Below, piece after piece: positions 1 to 12,487 of a stretch of 64,000 nucleotides of DNA. The stretch is from positions 297,884-361,883 of the forward strand of contig NW_006497557.1 in the NCBI RefSeq assembly GCF_000471905.2, read 5' to 3'. Every line of letters starts with the position of its first letter. The first letter of the stretch is position 1. Both the position numbers and the translations under genes were made by a program. The notes under the pieces are model-generated. The model did no database searches, was not told the DNA's origin, and worked only from the letters and a program-made list of their open reading frames with translations. Source of the stretch: Amborella trichopoda. Taxonomy: Eukaryota; Streptophyta; Magnoliopsida; Amborellales; Amborellaceae.

Positions 1-737
1 GATGATGATATTAGTGAAAAGAAAGATTTTTTCTACCATTTTCAACCATTAAGTTATGCCTTCTGCACGTGCATATGTTGGATTGATGTGCTTATAAAAT
101 ACTGAAAAGCAGGTGCACTTTTATTGTAGATGCATGATTGGATCCTCTATGAGGTAGGATTATTTCCGATACAAAACATGGTTAGATACTGCAGTAATGT
201 GCAATATATGTGATATGTATGACAATAGACAATCTATGTTCTTTCAAGTCTCTCACTGCCCAGCCAATAGATGGATAGTGATGGGAGAGAGAGAATTATC
301 AGTTCATGTCATGTTCAGGTGAGTCTGACCCTCTCTGCGTCACCTTTTACTGCCATGCACTAATGGGTGACAGTCTTAACCTTATGGATCATAGTCTCTA
401 ATTAAAAGTTTATTGTATTGCATTAACCTTCCATCACTGTGGCTTTTATTCTTTCTAATTGTGTCAATATGCCTCAAGGTTTGCGTAATTTATATCTTCG
501 TCATGTAACTAAGTGCAATATCATATTTTTTGACAAAAGAGTACCTCCATTAGATTTTTTCCCAAAATTAAGTCTACAACAAGCCTTGCCCCTCTTTAAA
601 TTAAGCCCAAAACATTTTCCCTAGTTAACGAGCTTGAGTTTTTCTCTCTCCCAACCTCTCAACTTCCCATCTCTCTCTCTCCCCTTCTCCCTATTGTGCA
701 GCCCATAAGATGCATGTAAATTACAAGGGTAGTAGTT
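1..737. other. Non-coding stretch, probably intron of the limit dextrinase gene
   Basis: No exon could be recognised here. The visible limit dextrinase exons begin in mid-protein at 3465, so upstream exons must lie further left and this stretch is probably intronic. A GTTCAGGTGAGT string near 313 looks like a splice donor, but the sequence before it does not translate to anything resembling the enzyme. Confidence 0.4.
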
Positions 738-2945
738 TGATATCATCATTAACATCGTCATCACCATCATCATTATCCCAACTATTTGGGATCAATTACA
801 CAAATCTTATTCTGTTATTCTGCTCTATCAAGGATCATACCCTCAGTTAGACCATAAGTCACCATATCTCTTCACGCTACTTCTATCTAAGTCCTTTTGG
901 GATTCCTCTTTGCCCTTTTAGAGCCTTCTACTTGAACCAATTCGCCCTCCTAACCGGTATTATATTAGGTCTACGCAACAACTTAAGTCTATTTTCCCTC
1001 ATCATATCGCCTATTGGAGCCACATTTCCATCGTTTTTATTTATTTAGAATTCTATCATTTCTTTTCTTTCCCCTCATCCATCTCAATATCTTCATTTCA
1101 GTTACACTCATCCTATGAATATGTTGTTTCTTGACCACCCAATATTCCATCTTATGAAACATGGCTGGTCTTACGGCCATACTATGATACTTCCCTTTTG
1201 GTTTCATTAGTATGCGGCAATCACATAAAACTTCGGATGCACATATCCAATTAGCCCACCCAGCTCTAATTTTATGTGCGACATGATCCTCAATCTCTCC
1301 ATTATCCTTGATTATCGACCCAAGATATCAAAATAATCTCTTTTAGATATTTCTTAGTCATCAATTTTCTTCCTTGTATATGCTCCTATTATTACTAAAC
1401 TTGCATTCTATAGATTCTGTCTTAGTCTGGATAATTTTAAAACCCTAAATTTTCTTAAGCATCCCTCCAAAATTCTAATTTTGCATTGACACTGGCTTTA
1501 TTTTAATCAATCAAAACTTTGTCCTCCACGAAGGACATGCATCAAGGTACCTTATCCTGTAGATACCTATTTAACTTGTTCATAACCACAACAAAGAGAT
1601 ATGGGCTCAATGCTTAACCCCTGATGTAGGCCTACTGTCACTAAAAGCTTGCCTCTTCACCAGTTGTCCTCACACTAGTTAGTGCTTCCTCGTATGTAAC
1701 TTTCACCACATCAATATATCCTCTAGAGACTCCTTTCTTTTCCAACAACCACTAAATTAGCTCTTTAAGTAGCCTATTGTATGTTTTCTCCAAATCAATA
1801 AAGACCATGCGGGGGTCTCTTCCCTTCTCCCTAAAGTTCTCAATCAATTGCTTAAGTAGGAAAATAGTCTCAATTGTTGACCTCCCAGTCATAAAGCCAA
1901 ACTAATTTTTTGATACACTCGTTTCGTGTGTTAGACATTGCTCAATTACTTTCTTGTTTCATGTGATACACTCGTTTCATGTGTTAGACAACTTCATAGT
2001 GTGGTCCACCACTTTGATCCTTCGATAGTTTATACAATTTTGTATCTCCTTTGTTTTTGTAAATAGGTATGCCAATATTTTTTCTCCATTTGTCTGGAAT
2101 TTTTTTTGTTCTCAACATCTTATTGAACAACTTAGTCAGCTAGAATATGTCAGTCCCCTCCCATGCACTTCCAAAACTCTATTGGGGCACCATCTGGTAC
2201 TAAAGCCTTTCCTACCTTCATCCTTCTCAATGTTTTTTCACTTCAGATGTCTTAATCTTGTATATGTATCTATGGCCTACACCATCATTTATGCCAAAGA
2301 TTCCTCCTAATGTTGTGGTCCCAAATGTTCGTCATTTAAAAATTTATGCAAATAAATTTGTCCCCTTTCTTTGACTTCGTCATCCTTCACTAACATCCTC
2401 TAATGCTCACTCTTAATGCATTTAATATGATCGAGATCCCTATACTTCGACTCTCTTATTTTGCTAGTTTGACAACATCTTTTTCACCTTCTCTTATGCC
2501 AACTTATTTTCTATCTCATCATAAGCCTCAAATTTAGCCTTACTATTATCTTAGTGTTTTTTTAGAATTTTTATGTTTTTTTTTAAGTTTTAATTATTTC
2601 TATTACATTGTTAAGCTTTATAACATGATCGTTTTTTACTAATAGCCTCTTGAACCATATCACTCCACTAACAAATTTTCTTATCGGATTTTCCTCTAGA
2701 TCCTCCAAAACTTCTTTTGCCACTTTTTTAATACAGTCAACCATCTCATTCTACATAACATTAACTTCGTGCGCAGAATTCCATTTTCCTTCTTTACGAA
2801 TTGATTCCTAAATAATTCTATTTTCTCCTTTTTTAAATTCCACCACCTAATTTTGGACACCTATTAATTTCATTCCCCCTCTTCCATCTCTCTATGCCAA
2901 CATCCATCACCAGGTAGTAGTTCGGTATATGATCCTCTAACTTAT
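738..2945 (-). mobile_element. Degenerate RTE-clade LINE (non-LTR retrotransposon), antisense
   Basis: On the - strand this reads as a plant RTE-type LINE. The order is a region between endonuclease and reverse transcriptase (near 2200-2945), then the reverse transcriptase with recognisable pieces such as FMTGRSTIETIF and MVFIDLEKTYNR (near 1780-1900), then the C-terminal part. It ends in an ATG-rich microsatellite tail (RC of 738-780) following a CCCAAATAGTTGGGA motif, as is usual for plant RTE elements. The frame is interrupted many times, so it is dead. The 5' end and most of the endonuclease are missing. It sits upstream of the first visible limit dextrinase exon, in opposite orientation, presumably inside an intron. 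Confidence 0.8.
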
Positions 2946-3464
2946 ATATATGCAATCATGCCTCGACAACTATATGCATAACTGATGACTTCTATAGAAC
3001 ATACTAAGAATATATTTGTAATGAAGTCCAAACCCTCCCCTTTTTTTTTGTCATGTTACGACATCTGACATTGCCAATTTGAGATGTCATTTTTGAGAGA
3101 TGTCTTTTGTCATGTTGGGAAATTTTGGTTTATATCTGTGTTCACTATTCATGACTGCATTTATATTATTTTATGGTATTATATTGTTTACCCTCTTATT
3201 TGTTTGGTGTCTAATATATGCATCCTAATGGGAAAAGTCAAACATCATTTCACTACCTTATTCTTTACCATTAATTTTGTGAGGAAGTCCTGGAAAAAAA
3301 CCAGATCGTGGACAACTCATATTCAATAATCTAACAACCCCCAATTTGTCCATCTTGCATGTGCCTTTTAGTCTCAAAGGTCTGTTGACGAACCATAATT
3401 AATTTTACTTATTTTCATTATCATTGTCATTTTGTGACTTGCAAATGATTCTGCTTTTGTATAG

Positions 3465-5723
3465 GGAATACCCTTCTTCCATGCCGGGGATGAGATTTTG
3501 CGCTCAAAATCACTTGACCGTGATTCTTACAACTCTGGTGATTGGTTTAACAGGTTTGCAGCAACACCACCATAGATTTGATTCTCAGTTTCCTAGTTTG
3601 TTTTCTCTTGATGGTGCTATATTGCTTGCTTATATATGCAATCCATTTCTTAAAGTGCACGCTAGGTGCATGCATGTCTACATAATTTGTCATGAAAGAT
3701 TTATGTGGCATCTTGTCCACAACCAACCATTATTTACCCGATTTGACATCATTTTTCTTGTATTGGCAGGCTAGACTTTAGCTATGAATCAAATAATTGG
3801 GGTGTTGGTCTTCCTCCAAAAGAGAAAAATGGAAATAATTGGCCGTTGTAAGTCTTCAGGAAGCATTGTTTATATTGTTCCATTCAAGCATACTTATTTG
3901 CTTCCACACATCTTGTATGTATAACGTGAAAGACCAGCATCTAAGTCTCTATTGAGCATCAAATGCTGTTCATACTATCAAGTGCCCTGGTTATACTTGT
4001 CCATCGATGTGTGATGGCTCACACTTGTGCAATGTGTGCGTATGGGCAGTGTGTGTGTGTTTGCATGTGCATGTGTGCATCCCATTAAAGTCTACCATTA
4101 TGCCTTAAACATACATTTCTCTCTGGTGTCTCCTTGATGTGTTTATGGTTGGTGCAATTTTTTTGGTATTCTTGAGAAAAAAAGGAATTTTGTGGACCTA
4201 GGCACTGTTGGGTGATGCTACTTCAGCATAAGAGCACCATGAAAAAATTATCCTACAGCACAGGCCCATTTCGTAGGCATCAGCGGCCTATCAATATATA
4301 ACAAATGCCCATTTCCACTAATATAAACTCCATATTGTCCCTCAAAAATTACCATTTATGCCCATGGGATGCACCATATTGATATCATATTCTGGCTGTA
4401 TTTATGAGTATGAGACCTAACAGCATGGCTGACAAACACACTTCCTACTTATCCTCCATCCCTACAAAAACTCCTTAACCTGCTAGTGGGAGACATCTTT
4501 GAGATTGGCAACAAGGTGGTTGGTTGAGGATCTTGTTGGTCTATTCCTATTTGACCTTTTAGATTTATTTGGCTAGGGTGGAAAATAGATGTTGTTTTCT
4601 TGCTTTGAAGTCCATTGATAGTAGGGTTCTACTGATTCAGTGGCCTTATGTTTTATTAGGAAGGTCTATGATAGCTCATCTCAAACCCTCCTATCCTTTT
4701 CAGTTCCCACCGGAACAACAAATTTTACATTTATGGAGGCATTGGCATTTTTCAAGGTATTAAATTGTCCGTCCCTGGTCGGCAACCCTCTACTTATAAA
4801 GGTGATGCAAAGAATTGCATTGCCTAGCTTACAGGTCTTCCCCCGTCCTTGGAGACTTTAACTGTCTCCTTGATGCCTACCTTTTGTATTTTTTATCAAA
4901 ATTTTCAGATCATAAGATCTTTAACTGTCTCCTTGATGCAGAGAACTCGAGGAAACAATAAAATTCATCAAGAAAACAGCCAGACACATGTAATTTTGGA
5001 GAAACCCTAAGGCCTCCTCCCACCTGGGTCTCAAACCTTAGTCTTTTTATTCTCTCAAGAAAAGTCTTCTTTTACTGAAAAGAGTAATATGTGATTGTTC
5101 CTCTAGCCCATCCACACCTTTTATGTTAAAAATCAATTGTTTTGGACAATAACTTGAAATTAAACCTCTAACTTTAATTAGAGTATCTAAAACTTCCCTA
5201 ACTGATCCAGCGATGAAATAGATAATAAAATAAAAAAAAGTTTTGAAACTACCCCTAAGCAACTCAAAAAACTATTCAAACTATTTCTTGCGCTTCTTGG
5301 GCGCCCTCTTAGGGTTTTTTATCCTTCAAATATGAGCAAAAATTAGGCGTCTGTTACTCCTAAAGAAGATACTCATGGCTACTCATTGTGCTCTAATCAT
5401 CATCACTCCTTCAAGCATGTCTGGAGTAAGGTTAATGCTACAAAAGAGAGGGAGTTGCTGCCCAAAAGTTTGTTACATACTCTGTGTAGCATGGGCGGGA
5501 CCTGACTTTTGTATATTCTCTCTTTATAGAAACTGCTCACAAATGAATGGGGGGTAGATCTATGCAATTTGTGATTTGTGTTAAGAATATCTATTGAATG
5601 CATAATACATAACTATAGTCTATATTTTACATAATTATCATAGTCAAGGGCATAATTTATAATGCAATATATACTTAATAAAGAGAGGCACACACTCGTC
5701 AAGTTAGATCAAGGGGGATTCTA

Positions 5724-5776
<53 letters not shown>

Positions 5777-7788
5777 CTCGCTCTCGCTCTCTCTCTCTTA
5801 AAGCTTTTCCAGCAATTTTAGGTTGGGGGTATCCAAGAGCTTCTAAGTTAGGAATTGGATTTAGTGTAAGGCTTTTTATGTGAACAGAAAAGTTAATTAC
5901 GAATTTTAATTATCTAGAGAAATAATCTTTTAGGATAGTTTTTAGGGTTTAATCATTGCAGAGTTGCTTCTTTCCTCTCACCTCTTGTGTAAATGTCTTG
6001 CTTTAGGATTTAGTTCCTCTCACCTCTTGTGTCTTGTTTACACTGTAAGCATCATGTTGCTTTTCCATCTGGAGCACATGGATAAGTAAAGATCGACTGG
6101 GGCCTTATGCAAAGTTCATTGTAACAACAGTACCACAAAAGCCAATCCTTGTCATTGTACACCAAATGTTGTTATTGTACATCAACTTTCATGATTTTAA
6201 TGCCCACATTTCTTTGTCATTGTCTTCATAATTATTCCAATACAGGGATCATATTGCTTCAATTTACGACAGCTTTCACCTGATCTTTTGGATTTCAGGA
6301 TAAAACCATTATTGGCGAATGCTTCATACAAGCCACTGAAAAGCCAAATAATTTCTGCTGTGCAAAATCTTGAGGATCTCCTTCGAATTCGTTACTCTTC
6401 CCTGCTTTTCCGTTTGCAGACAGCAGATTCTATCCAGGTGACATTTTCCTTCGAAGATGCAAAATGTTGACATAGATGATACATGTTTAAGTTCATGTAC
6501 CAAGCATGCAAACAAGATGAAAGTCATAGACTTTTTCTATGTGTGATTGATTTCGCAATGTTCCATTTTCACTGAAGGAAAAGCTTTGTAATCTTTTTTT
6601 TTTTTGTTTTCTTCTTTTTTTTAATAGCTTTCCAATTAAACTGCTTTTTTTTATTATTATTATTTGGTAGGTCAGCTTGCTTTTGCAAGAGAGAGGTACA
6701 AAGATCTCTCAATGCAAATTAGGTGTCTCACCATTTAGCCAAAAGCTTTGGTTGATAACAAATTAAATGGTAGGTCAGCTTCCCCCCACCCCTCACTTGA
6801 CAGGGTTTCAAAGGTTGGACTCTTCACCTCCCTCATGAAACCAAAATCGTATAAGTAGGTATACCTGCAAAAATTAAATTTATTGATAATTAGATAGTAG
6901 TATTACGAAAGATGAGATTCTGGCGTATCAAATTTTTTGTTGTTGTTTCTCTGTAAAAAGAGAAACACCATAAAAGATATTGTTTGAACTTCAATTTTCA
7001 ATGTGCAGCATCTATTATATACTGAATTAGAACATATGGAAGCTCCGGCGAAGGTGATTGCCATGAATTACTCACCCAAAGACTTGTGGAGAAGAAATTT
7101 GTGAATTTTCATACTCATGACCAACATTTATTTGAATTATTTCATGCTAACTTTTTTACGCAGATTATGCAGCTTGGCTGTCATCAGTTGATTTTTCTTA
7201 CACCATGCTTAATGTGATGCCTAGCTTATGTTTACCATTTATTTCTTGTTGACTATGTATAGTACTTTGGCTGTTTAGGAAAGAGTGCGCTTCCATAATA
7301 CTGGGCCTTCAAGTATCCCTGGGTTAATCGTAATGAGCCTTGAAGATGGTCACATGGGAATGCCTGGCTTGACACAAATTGATCCCATGTATGATTTCTC
7401 TAATGGATGTGTTTTTTGTATTTTGCCAATAAAAATAACATGAGACAAATGAAATCAACTGGCTCATTATTATTGTTATTTTTCAGATATTCTTTTATTG
7501 TTGTGACCTTCAATGCTCAGCCACATGAGGTTGCCTTCACCATCCATGCATTGAGAGCCAGAATGCTTCAGTTGCACCCCATACAGGTCCTATTAATTTA
7601 TCACTAATGATGTCGTATGGAATTCCAAGTTCTTTCAATGAAATATTGGATGCTCAATCCATCAACATTTCCGCCTTTTGCAGTTGGCATCAGGTGACAA
7701 CCTTGTGAAATGCTCATTGTATGAAGCAAGGACTGGAAGCTTCAAAATCCCAGGAAGGACTACGACAGTGTTTGTTGAAAATCGGTAG
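3465..7788 (+). CDS. PU1: Limit dextrinase / pullulanase 1, chloroplastic (3' part, six exons)
   Basis: Plant limit dextrinase (GH13 pullulanase type) hydrolyses alpha-1,6 branch points of limit dextrins during starch synthesis and breakdown in plastids. Six exons read through in frame with GT-AG borders: 3465-3553, 3770-3847, 6299-6437, 7279-7388, 7487-7586 and 7684-7788 (TAG). Together they encode about 206 C-terminal residues. Diagnostic pieces are [65 protein letters not shown] and the terminal TTTVFVENR, which follow Arabidopsis PU1 closely. This covers the end of the catalytic barrel and the C-terminal beta domain; the catalytic residues lie on exons beyond the left edge. No stop or frameshift was seen in the visible exons, so the gene is probably functional. 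Introns of 0.1-2.5 kb contain low-complexity repeats. Confidence 0.93.
3848..6298. other. Large intron of the limit dextrinase gene
   Basis: This 2.45 kb intron starts GTAAGT and ends TTTCAG. It contains a long CT microsatellite and no coding signal that I could support. A TG-rich run near 4040-4075 is simple sequence. Confidence 0.75.
5729..5798. repeat. CT microsatellite in intron
   Basis: A nearly pure (CT)n tract of about 70 bp, interrupted by three CTCTCG variants towards its right end. Likely polymorphic in length. Confidence 0.95.
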
Positions 7789-7973
7789 ATTCAATGATTA
7801 ACAAGTCCACAAGAATCCTTCCCAACAAATTTTCATGAGAACTTGCAAAACATAATGGTCAAGGAGAAAACAGACGTGCATAAAATTATTAATGTAACTA
7901 TTATAATGGCATGTAAAGATGAGCCTTGCATCTGTTATATCATTCCTTCTCAAATTAAAGATATATATATATA

Positions 7974-8340
7974 GGGAGAGAGAGAAAGAGAGAGCTTAGG
8001 CTCTAAACAATCAAAATTATAGCCTACCTTCAAATAGTGTCTGAAATGTAGTTTCAATACTGAAAATATTTGTGATAGCCGTAAAATATATTTTCATCTT
8101 TATTTATAAAGTTTAAAGCTTCAAAAATAGGGTAGATAGATAGATCTATGAAAACTTGAAAAATTTTGAAAATTGACGGTCCAAAACTACATTACAAAAT
8201 ACACTATTTTGAAAACTCGAAATCCATTTTTTTCTCATGTCCATGCATCTTGATGTCGAGATTATTAATTTGAGGGTATTTGGGCATCAAAACAACCTCT
8301 TTTAGTGAAATTTTTGACGTAAGCTCAATATATATATATA
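7974..8340. mobile_element. MITE of the A subfamily (Mutator-like), diverged
   Basis: Shares its interior with better-bounded copies at 58010 and 61516, including TTGAAAATTGACGGTC and CATGCATCTTGATGTCGAG. The left end reads AGGCTCTAAACAATC, as in those copies. The right end runs into an AT dinucleotide tract, so the terminus and target duplication are not clear. It lies about 190 bp past the limit dextrinase stop codon. Confidence 0.7.
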
Positions 8341-8594
8341 TATATGGTGGATCATCCATAAGATTGCCACAATTGTATTCTAGATTTATTTGTTTATTGA
8401 TCGAGTGTCCTGTAACATAGGTCTGATTATTAGATCATTGATCGTTGGCATGTGGCCTCGTAATAGTTAGCAGCCATGGGATGTGTATTGCAGTCCTCAG
8501 TGGATTTTGGATTGGTTGTTTTCTTGGAAACGATTCCTTAAGAGATTAGTTCGGTAATATTTCCTATTATAGATGGTAGTCAGATTTGGAATAG

Positions 8595-8850
8595 GAATTT
8601 GTATCTCATGTCGATCTTAGGAGATAGGAAAACTATTTGGTTTTTCAGGCCCATATCAATCTTAAGAACCAATATTCTGGTCTCGTGGCCTAATGAAACT
8701 ATCAAATTGAACTTCAACAGCACCTTCCTCAGCAACACTGGTTTAGCAAGGGTCATTATGCTCCTTCAGGATTGTACATGTCACCAGCTGCACTCGCTTT
8801 CAGGTTTGATCGGTGTGACGAATTCCATATTCGCTGATGCTTAGACCCTT
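8595..8850 (+). mobile_element. Possible fragment of the RNase H domain of a plant L1-type LINE
   Basis: The + frame contains WPNETIKLNFNSTFLSNTG, which resembles the start of the RNase H-like domain (usually PxGWIKLNFDGAxxGNPG) at the end of plant L1 ORF2 proteins. The acidic residue expected after NF is replaced by Asn, and no further domain sequence follows. At most this is a short relic. Confidence 0.3.
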
Positions 8851-10470
8851 TAGGAGGTTCCCAAACTCCTCGACACCTCTTCGGATTGGGATAAATGAGT
8901 GTTTTGCTCTTTTTCCATTAATTCTCATTAAATTTGCCCAATGCATGCACCTTCTAATTTTTTAACAAATTGGCATGCATGCGTTGGAGGAGTATCTGCA
9001 GTGTAACATGGACACTTTGCATCTGGCTTGGTGTCTTGCGTGAACGCTTAGACACATGTCAGCAAATACCGAACTTGTTTTTGGATGTCATCGCATTTTG
9101 ATACGCATTGAAACTTCTTATTGAAGCATCGTCCAATTCTTAGCACTTACGTTGTGGTTTCCAAGTGGTAGCTAAATAGTTTGAACCTTGAATGTGTTGC
9201 ACTAGTATGGTATAGTAAGCATAAGAAGCAGTACAGCCTACCACCAAAACATATATTACAAAGGAGGTGACTAAATGCCCGCCATTATATTATTAGGCTA
9301 TTTACTGTATGGACGTGTCTGACAAATACTAAATTATTTGCCTCACGTAGTAGATACCCCAATACATACTAGATACTAACACCCATGTAATGCTATCTAA
9401 CGTAAATTGTCATATTTAAAGGGTTCCAAGCCCAATTTAGATACAGGAAGTTTTCTATGATTTCCCTAAGTCTGAGTTGACTTGCTGAGTCCCCTCGAAC
9501 CCGGGGAGTAATTTGGCGTCAACCTTTTGATGTAACACCAAAAGCCTGCAAAAACTTTGCTAAAACAATTTAAAATACAAAAAAATGGAAAACACCAATA
9601 CATAAGACATTCAATGAGCATTCGCAAGTCTAGTTTCCTCGTGGAGATGTGCGAGTTGAGTCTCAAGCATATAAATGGATCAATGATGTCATCACATCCT
9701 CAACAGAATAACAGAACAGAAAAAAGGGTTATAGCTACTGGCCACCTACCCCATCTTGTCCTTCCCCTAACAAGAGCAGTTTATGCCTCGCACTAGAGTT
9801 GCTAGCCTAGCGTTCCTACGCAGAGCAAGCTTAAGGAAAAGGCAAAGATAAGCAAATAGAGAAGGTAATACTAGGCTGATCTTTAAAATATTTTAAAATT
9901 TTCAGAAATATTCAATATATGAATAGATTTTCTAACAATCCATATTATTTTCATCTTATTTAGTGTTCTAGTGGTTTCTATTGTTCTTTCATCATTCTTT
10001 GTTAAGAGTTGCACTCTTGACCAAGCCTTGTCCCACTCCATTCGCCAACTCTCTCTAACTTGGCAAGAAACCTTTTTTCTCCCATTCAAAAATCTACGTA
10101 GAAATGATTTGTGAGAGAGATGAAAGATGTTGGTGTGCAGGATTCCTGGGGTAAATTCAAAAAATATATCTTTTCTTTTATTGATGTTCTAGCTTTTTTT
10201 ACTTTTTTTTGGGGTGAATATCAGGTAATTCTACTTACAATTGCCAAAATACATTGCAGAAGCAGAAAACAAAACCTTCTACAATCTAGGATCTTACTTT
10301 ACTGCCTTTAAAAAAACTTCATCCATAAATTGAATTTGAGTTACAATATGAATCAAGAACAAAATAATAAATTAAAAAATAAACTGCAAATTAAATTAGG
10401 AGGTTTACTTCAATTGTGCCTAGAATTACACCTACAGGACTTAGCACATTCCACAGCCCCATTATCGAAT
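8851..10470. other. Intergenic sequence without recognised genes
   Basis: No gene was recognised. A short TTGACTTGCTGAGTCCC segment near 9477 resembles segments at 28670 and 34360 and may be worn ends of a shared repeat. The small open frames on both strands show no domain and no splice partners. Confidence 0.5.
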
Positions 10471-10474
10471 CGAT

Positions 10475-10587
10475 GACAGTGATCTTTATATCCTTTTTGA
10501 GGCATGCAAAGTGCCTTAGCAATGCCCGACAGTGATCTTTATATCCTTTTTGAGGCCTCCGATATGCAAAGTGCCTTAGCAGTGCCC
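10475..10587. repeat. Tandem duplication, period about 53 bp
   Basis: GACAGTGATCTTTATATCC occurs at 10475 and again at 10528. Each copy is followed by TGCAAAGTGCCTTAGCA. The second copy carries a small insertion. Confidence 0.85.
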
Positions 10588-10689
10588 TCAAACTCAAAAT
10601 CTGGGAAGCACCATAGCAATATGCTCGAAGATCCTTAGTGGCGGCCGCAAGCTCCAAGCAGCTGAAACTAGAAGAAATAAATGATATAT

Positions 10690-10905
10690 AGTGTTTTTGG
10701 GAGGGACTGCCCAGCAGTCGAAGCAGCCGTGTAGGCCGAGGACCTAGGCAGTCAAGACGGCCGTTTAAGCGGCTTGGCACTTAGACGGCCAAGGTGGCTC
10801 CTAGGGAACCACCTACAGCCAGGCCACCTTGGCCTAGGCAGGCAGATCCAGTATGCCTCACCTTGGACTAGGCAGGTAGATCCTGTCTTTTAAGGCATTG
10901 GTTAA
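10690..10905. mobile_element. GC-rich CCTAGGC-type repeat, probably a worn hAT end
   Basis: A GC-rich island in AT-rich surroundings with repeated CCTAGGCAG and ACGGCC words and a final CTTTTAAGGCATTGG. The same style of sequence forms both ends of the hAT-like element at 36406-38381, which ends CTTTTTTGAACACTG. No opposite end was found, so this is an isolated fragment. Confidence 0.4.
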
Positions 10906-11636
10906 TGCACTGCATTTAGGTAAACAAAATAATGTAGAGTTAACAACATGTAAGGACAAACAAAACCCACCCATTGAAAGCTACAGTTTCTGATCTCATA
11001 CTCCCTTCTGCCAGCACAAAATAGAATAGGTTATTCAGTGTTGTTGCCTTGGTCCCGCATTGAGGTAAGCTAAAAATAAGCCATAAAAACAAGTGCATAC
11101 CAATGAGGTTGATAATAACATTAGCCTTTGCCATAACTGCCTTGATTAAGCCCTCATCATTATATTTCATTGGTACTATCTAACAAAATCTAAACACCTC
11201 ATATCAGTCAATCAGTGGTACATGTAAAAGGAAGAAAATGTCAATAAGACTGAGCATAATGCAGCAATTAACAGAGAATATTGCAAGTAACAGAAGCTTA
11301 TAAGAACACCCGGCCAAGATCACTTGAGATGTCGATCGGAATCCTGAGATCCGCGAATTGGAAGTAGCACTTGAGATCCCATTTTAGCTGCTAGTAGACA
11401 ACATGTAAGAGGAGCCATAATTACAAAAATGAGTTAATGATAATTCTGCTGTATTAGGGTGTGGTTTATAAACATCGGAAGAAAAAAAGAAGATAAAATA
11501 AAAATGGAGAAATAGTATTTCAATCATAAGCAATCAGAGTTTCAGAAGTCATTTTCCTTCCCCACTGATAAGAGAGTGTAACACTCTTCAGAATGCCAAA
11601 CATTAACTATCAACTGAACCATACTCATTTCTTCTT
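10906..11636. other. Intergenic sequence without recognised genes
   Basis: I see no gene, repeat or RNA gene here. A - strand open frame (10940-11170) has no recognisable domain. Confidence 0.4.
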
Positions 11637-12475
11637 TTAGGGCCCGTTTGGATTCTAGAAAAAGTCAATCTTGGAATTGATATTTTTTGAAAATGTCAAT
11701 TCCCTGTTTGGATCGGATCTAGTAGAAATAAAAAAAATGCAAATTCCTTGTTTTAATTGTCTAGGATATCATTTTTTTGGAAATGCAAATTTTCTCTCTC
11801 TAAAAAATTTTGAGATAGTTTCTCTATGTTGAATGGTGATAGAAAAATCACATGTTAGATGCTTTTATCTTTTATTATTTGTTTGGGGCCTTTTTTGTCA
11901 CTGCAATTAGGTGGTTTGTATAAAAGCCAAAACAAATGGGTTTTATGTGACACACGATTCTTCTTGTTTTTGAACTCCTCTCTCTCTCTCTCTCTAGAAA
12001 ATGGGCTAGGGCTTCCTTGGGTTGTGTTGAGAAAGGGAAGGAGGCGAAGAAAGATTTTCTTGTCCTATTTATGGGAGAAATAGTATGAGCTTGTTTTGCT
12101 CATGTTCTTGGGTCATCCGAAGTGATCACAAGGAAGATATTCTTGGTGATGTTCTTTCATCAATTTCTTCCTTCAATTTCGCCTTTTGAGGTAATATTGT
12201 ATCCCCTATAAATTTCTCTTTTGATAGTGGAATACTTGTTGGCTTGCCCGTGGACATAGCCCTACGGGATGAACCACGTTAAATTCATGTTGTGGTTTGT
12301 CTCTCTAATTTTCTCTCCTGACTATATTTTCCATCTCTATTTTATTTTCTTAAATCGTTGCACACACGATCTTTGAGCTTATTATTAGATTATCTATTTT
12401 ACATATTTGGTATTGAGTATGTGATATTCAGTGATCGGTTAAATTGGAGTTTAGGGTATTCAGATCTTCAACAAG

Positions 12476-12487
12476 TGGTATCAGAGC
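12476..12487 (+). other. Primer binding site of the copia fossil (tRNA-iMet)
   Basis: TGGTATCAGAGC, complementary to the 3' end of plant initiator tRNA-Met, lies two bases after the end of the left LTR. This position fixes the LTR boundary. Confidence 0.9.

Noticed and set aside
300-330. GTTCAGGTGAGT as a limit dextrinase splice donor
   Set aside because: The sequence before it does not encode the expected part of the enzyme.
5662-5883. Open frame through the CT microsatellite
   Set aside because: It encodes only Leu/Ser repeats and lies inside an intron.
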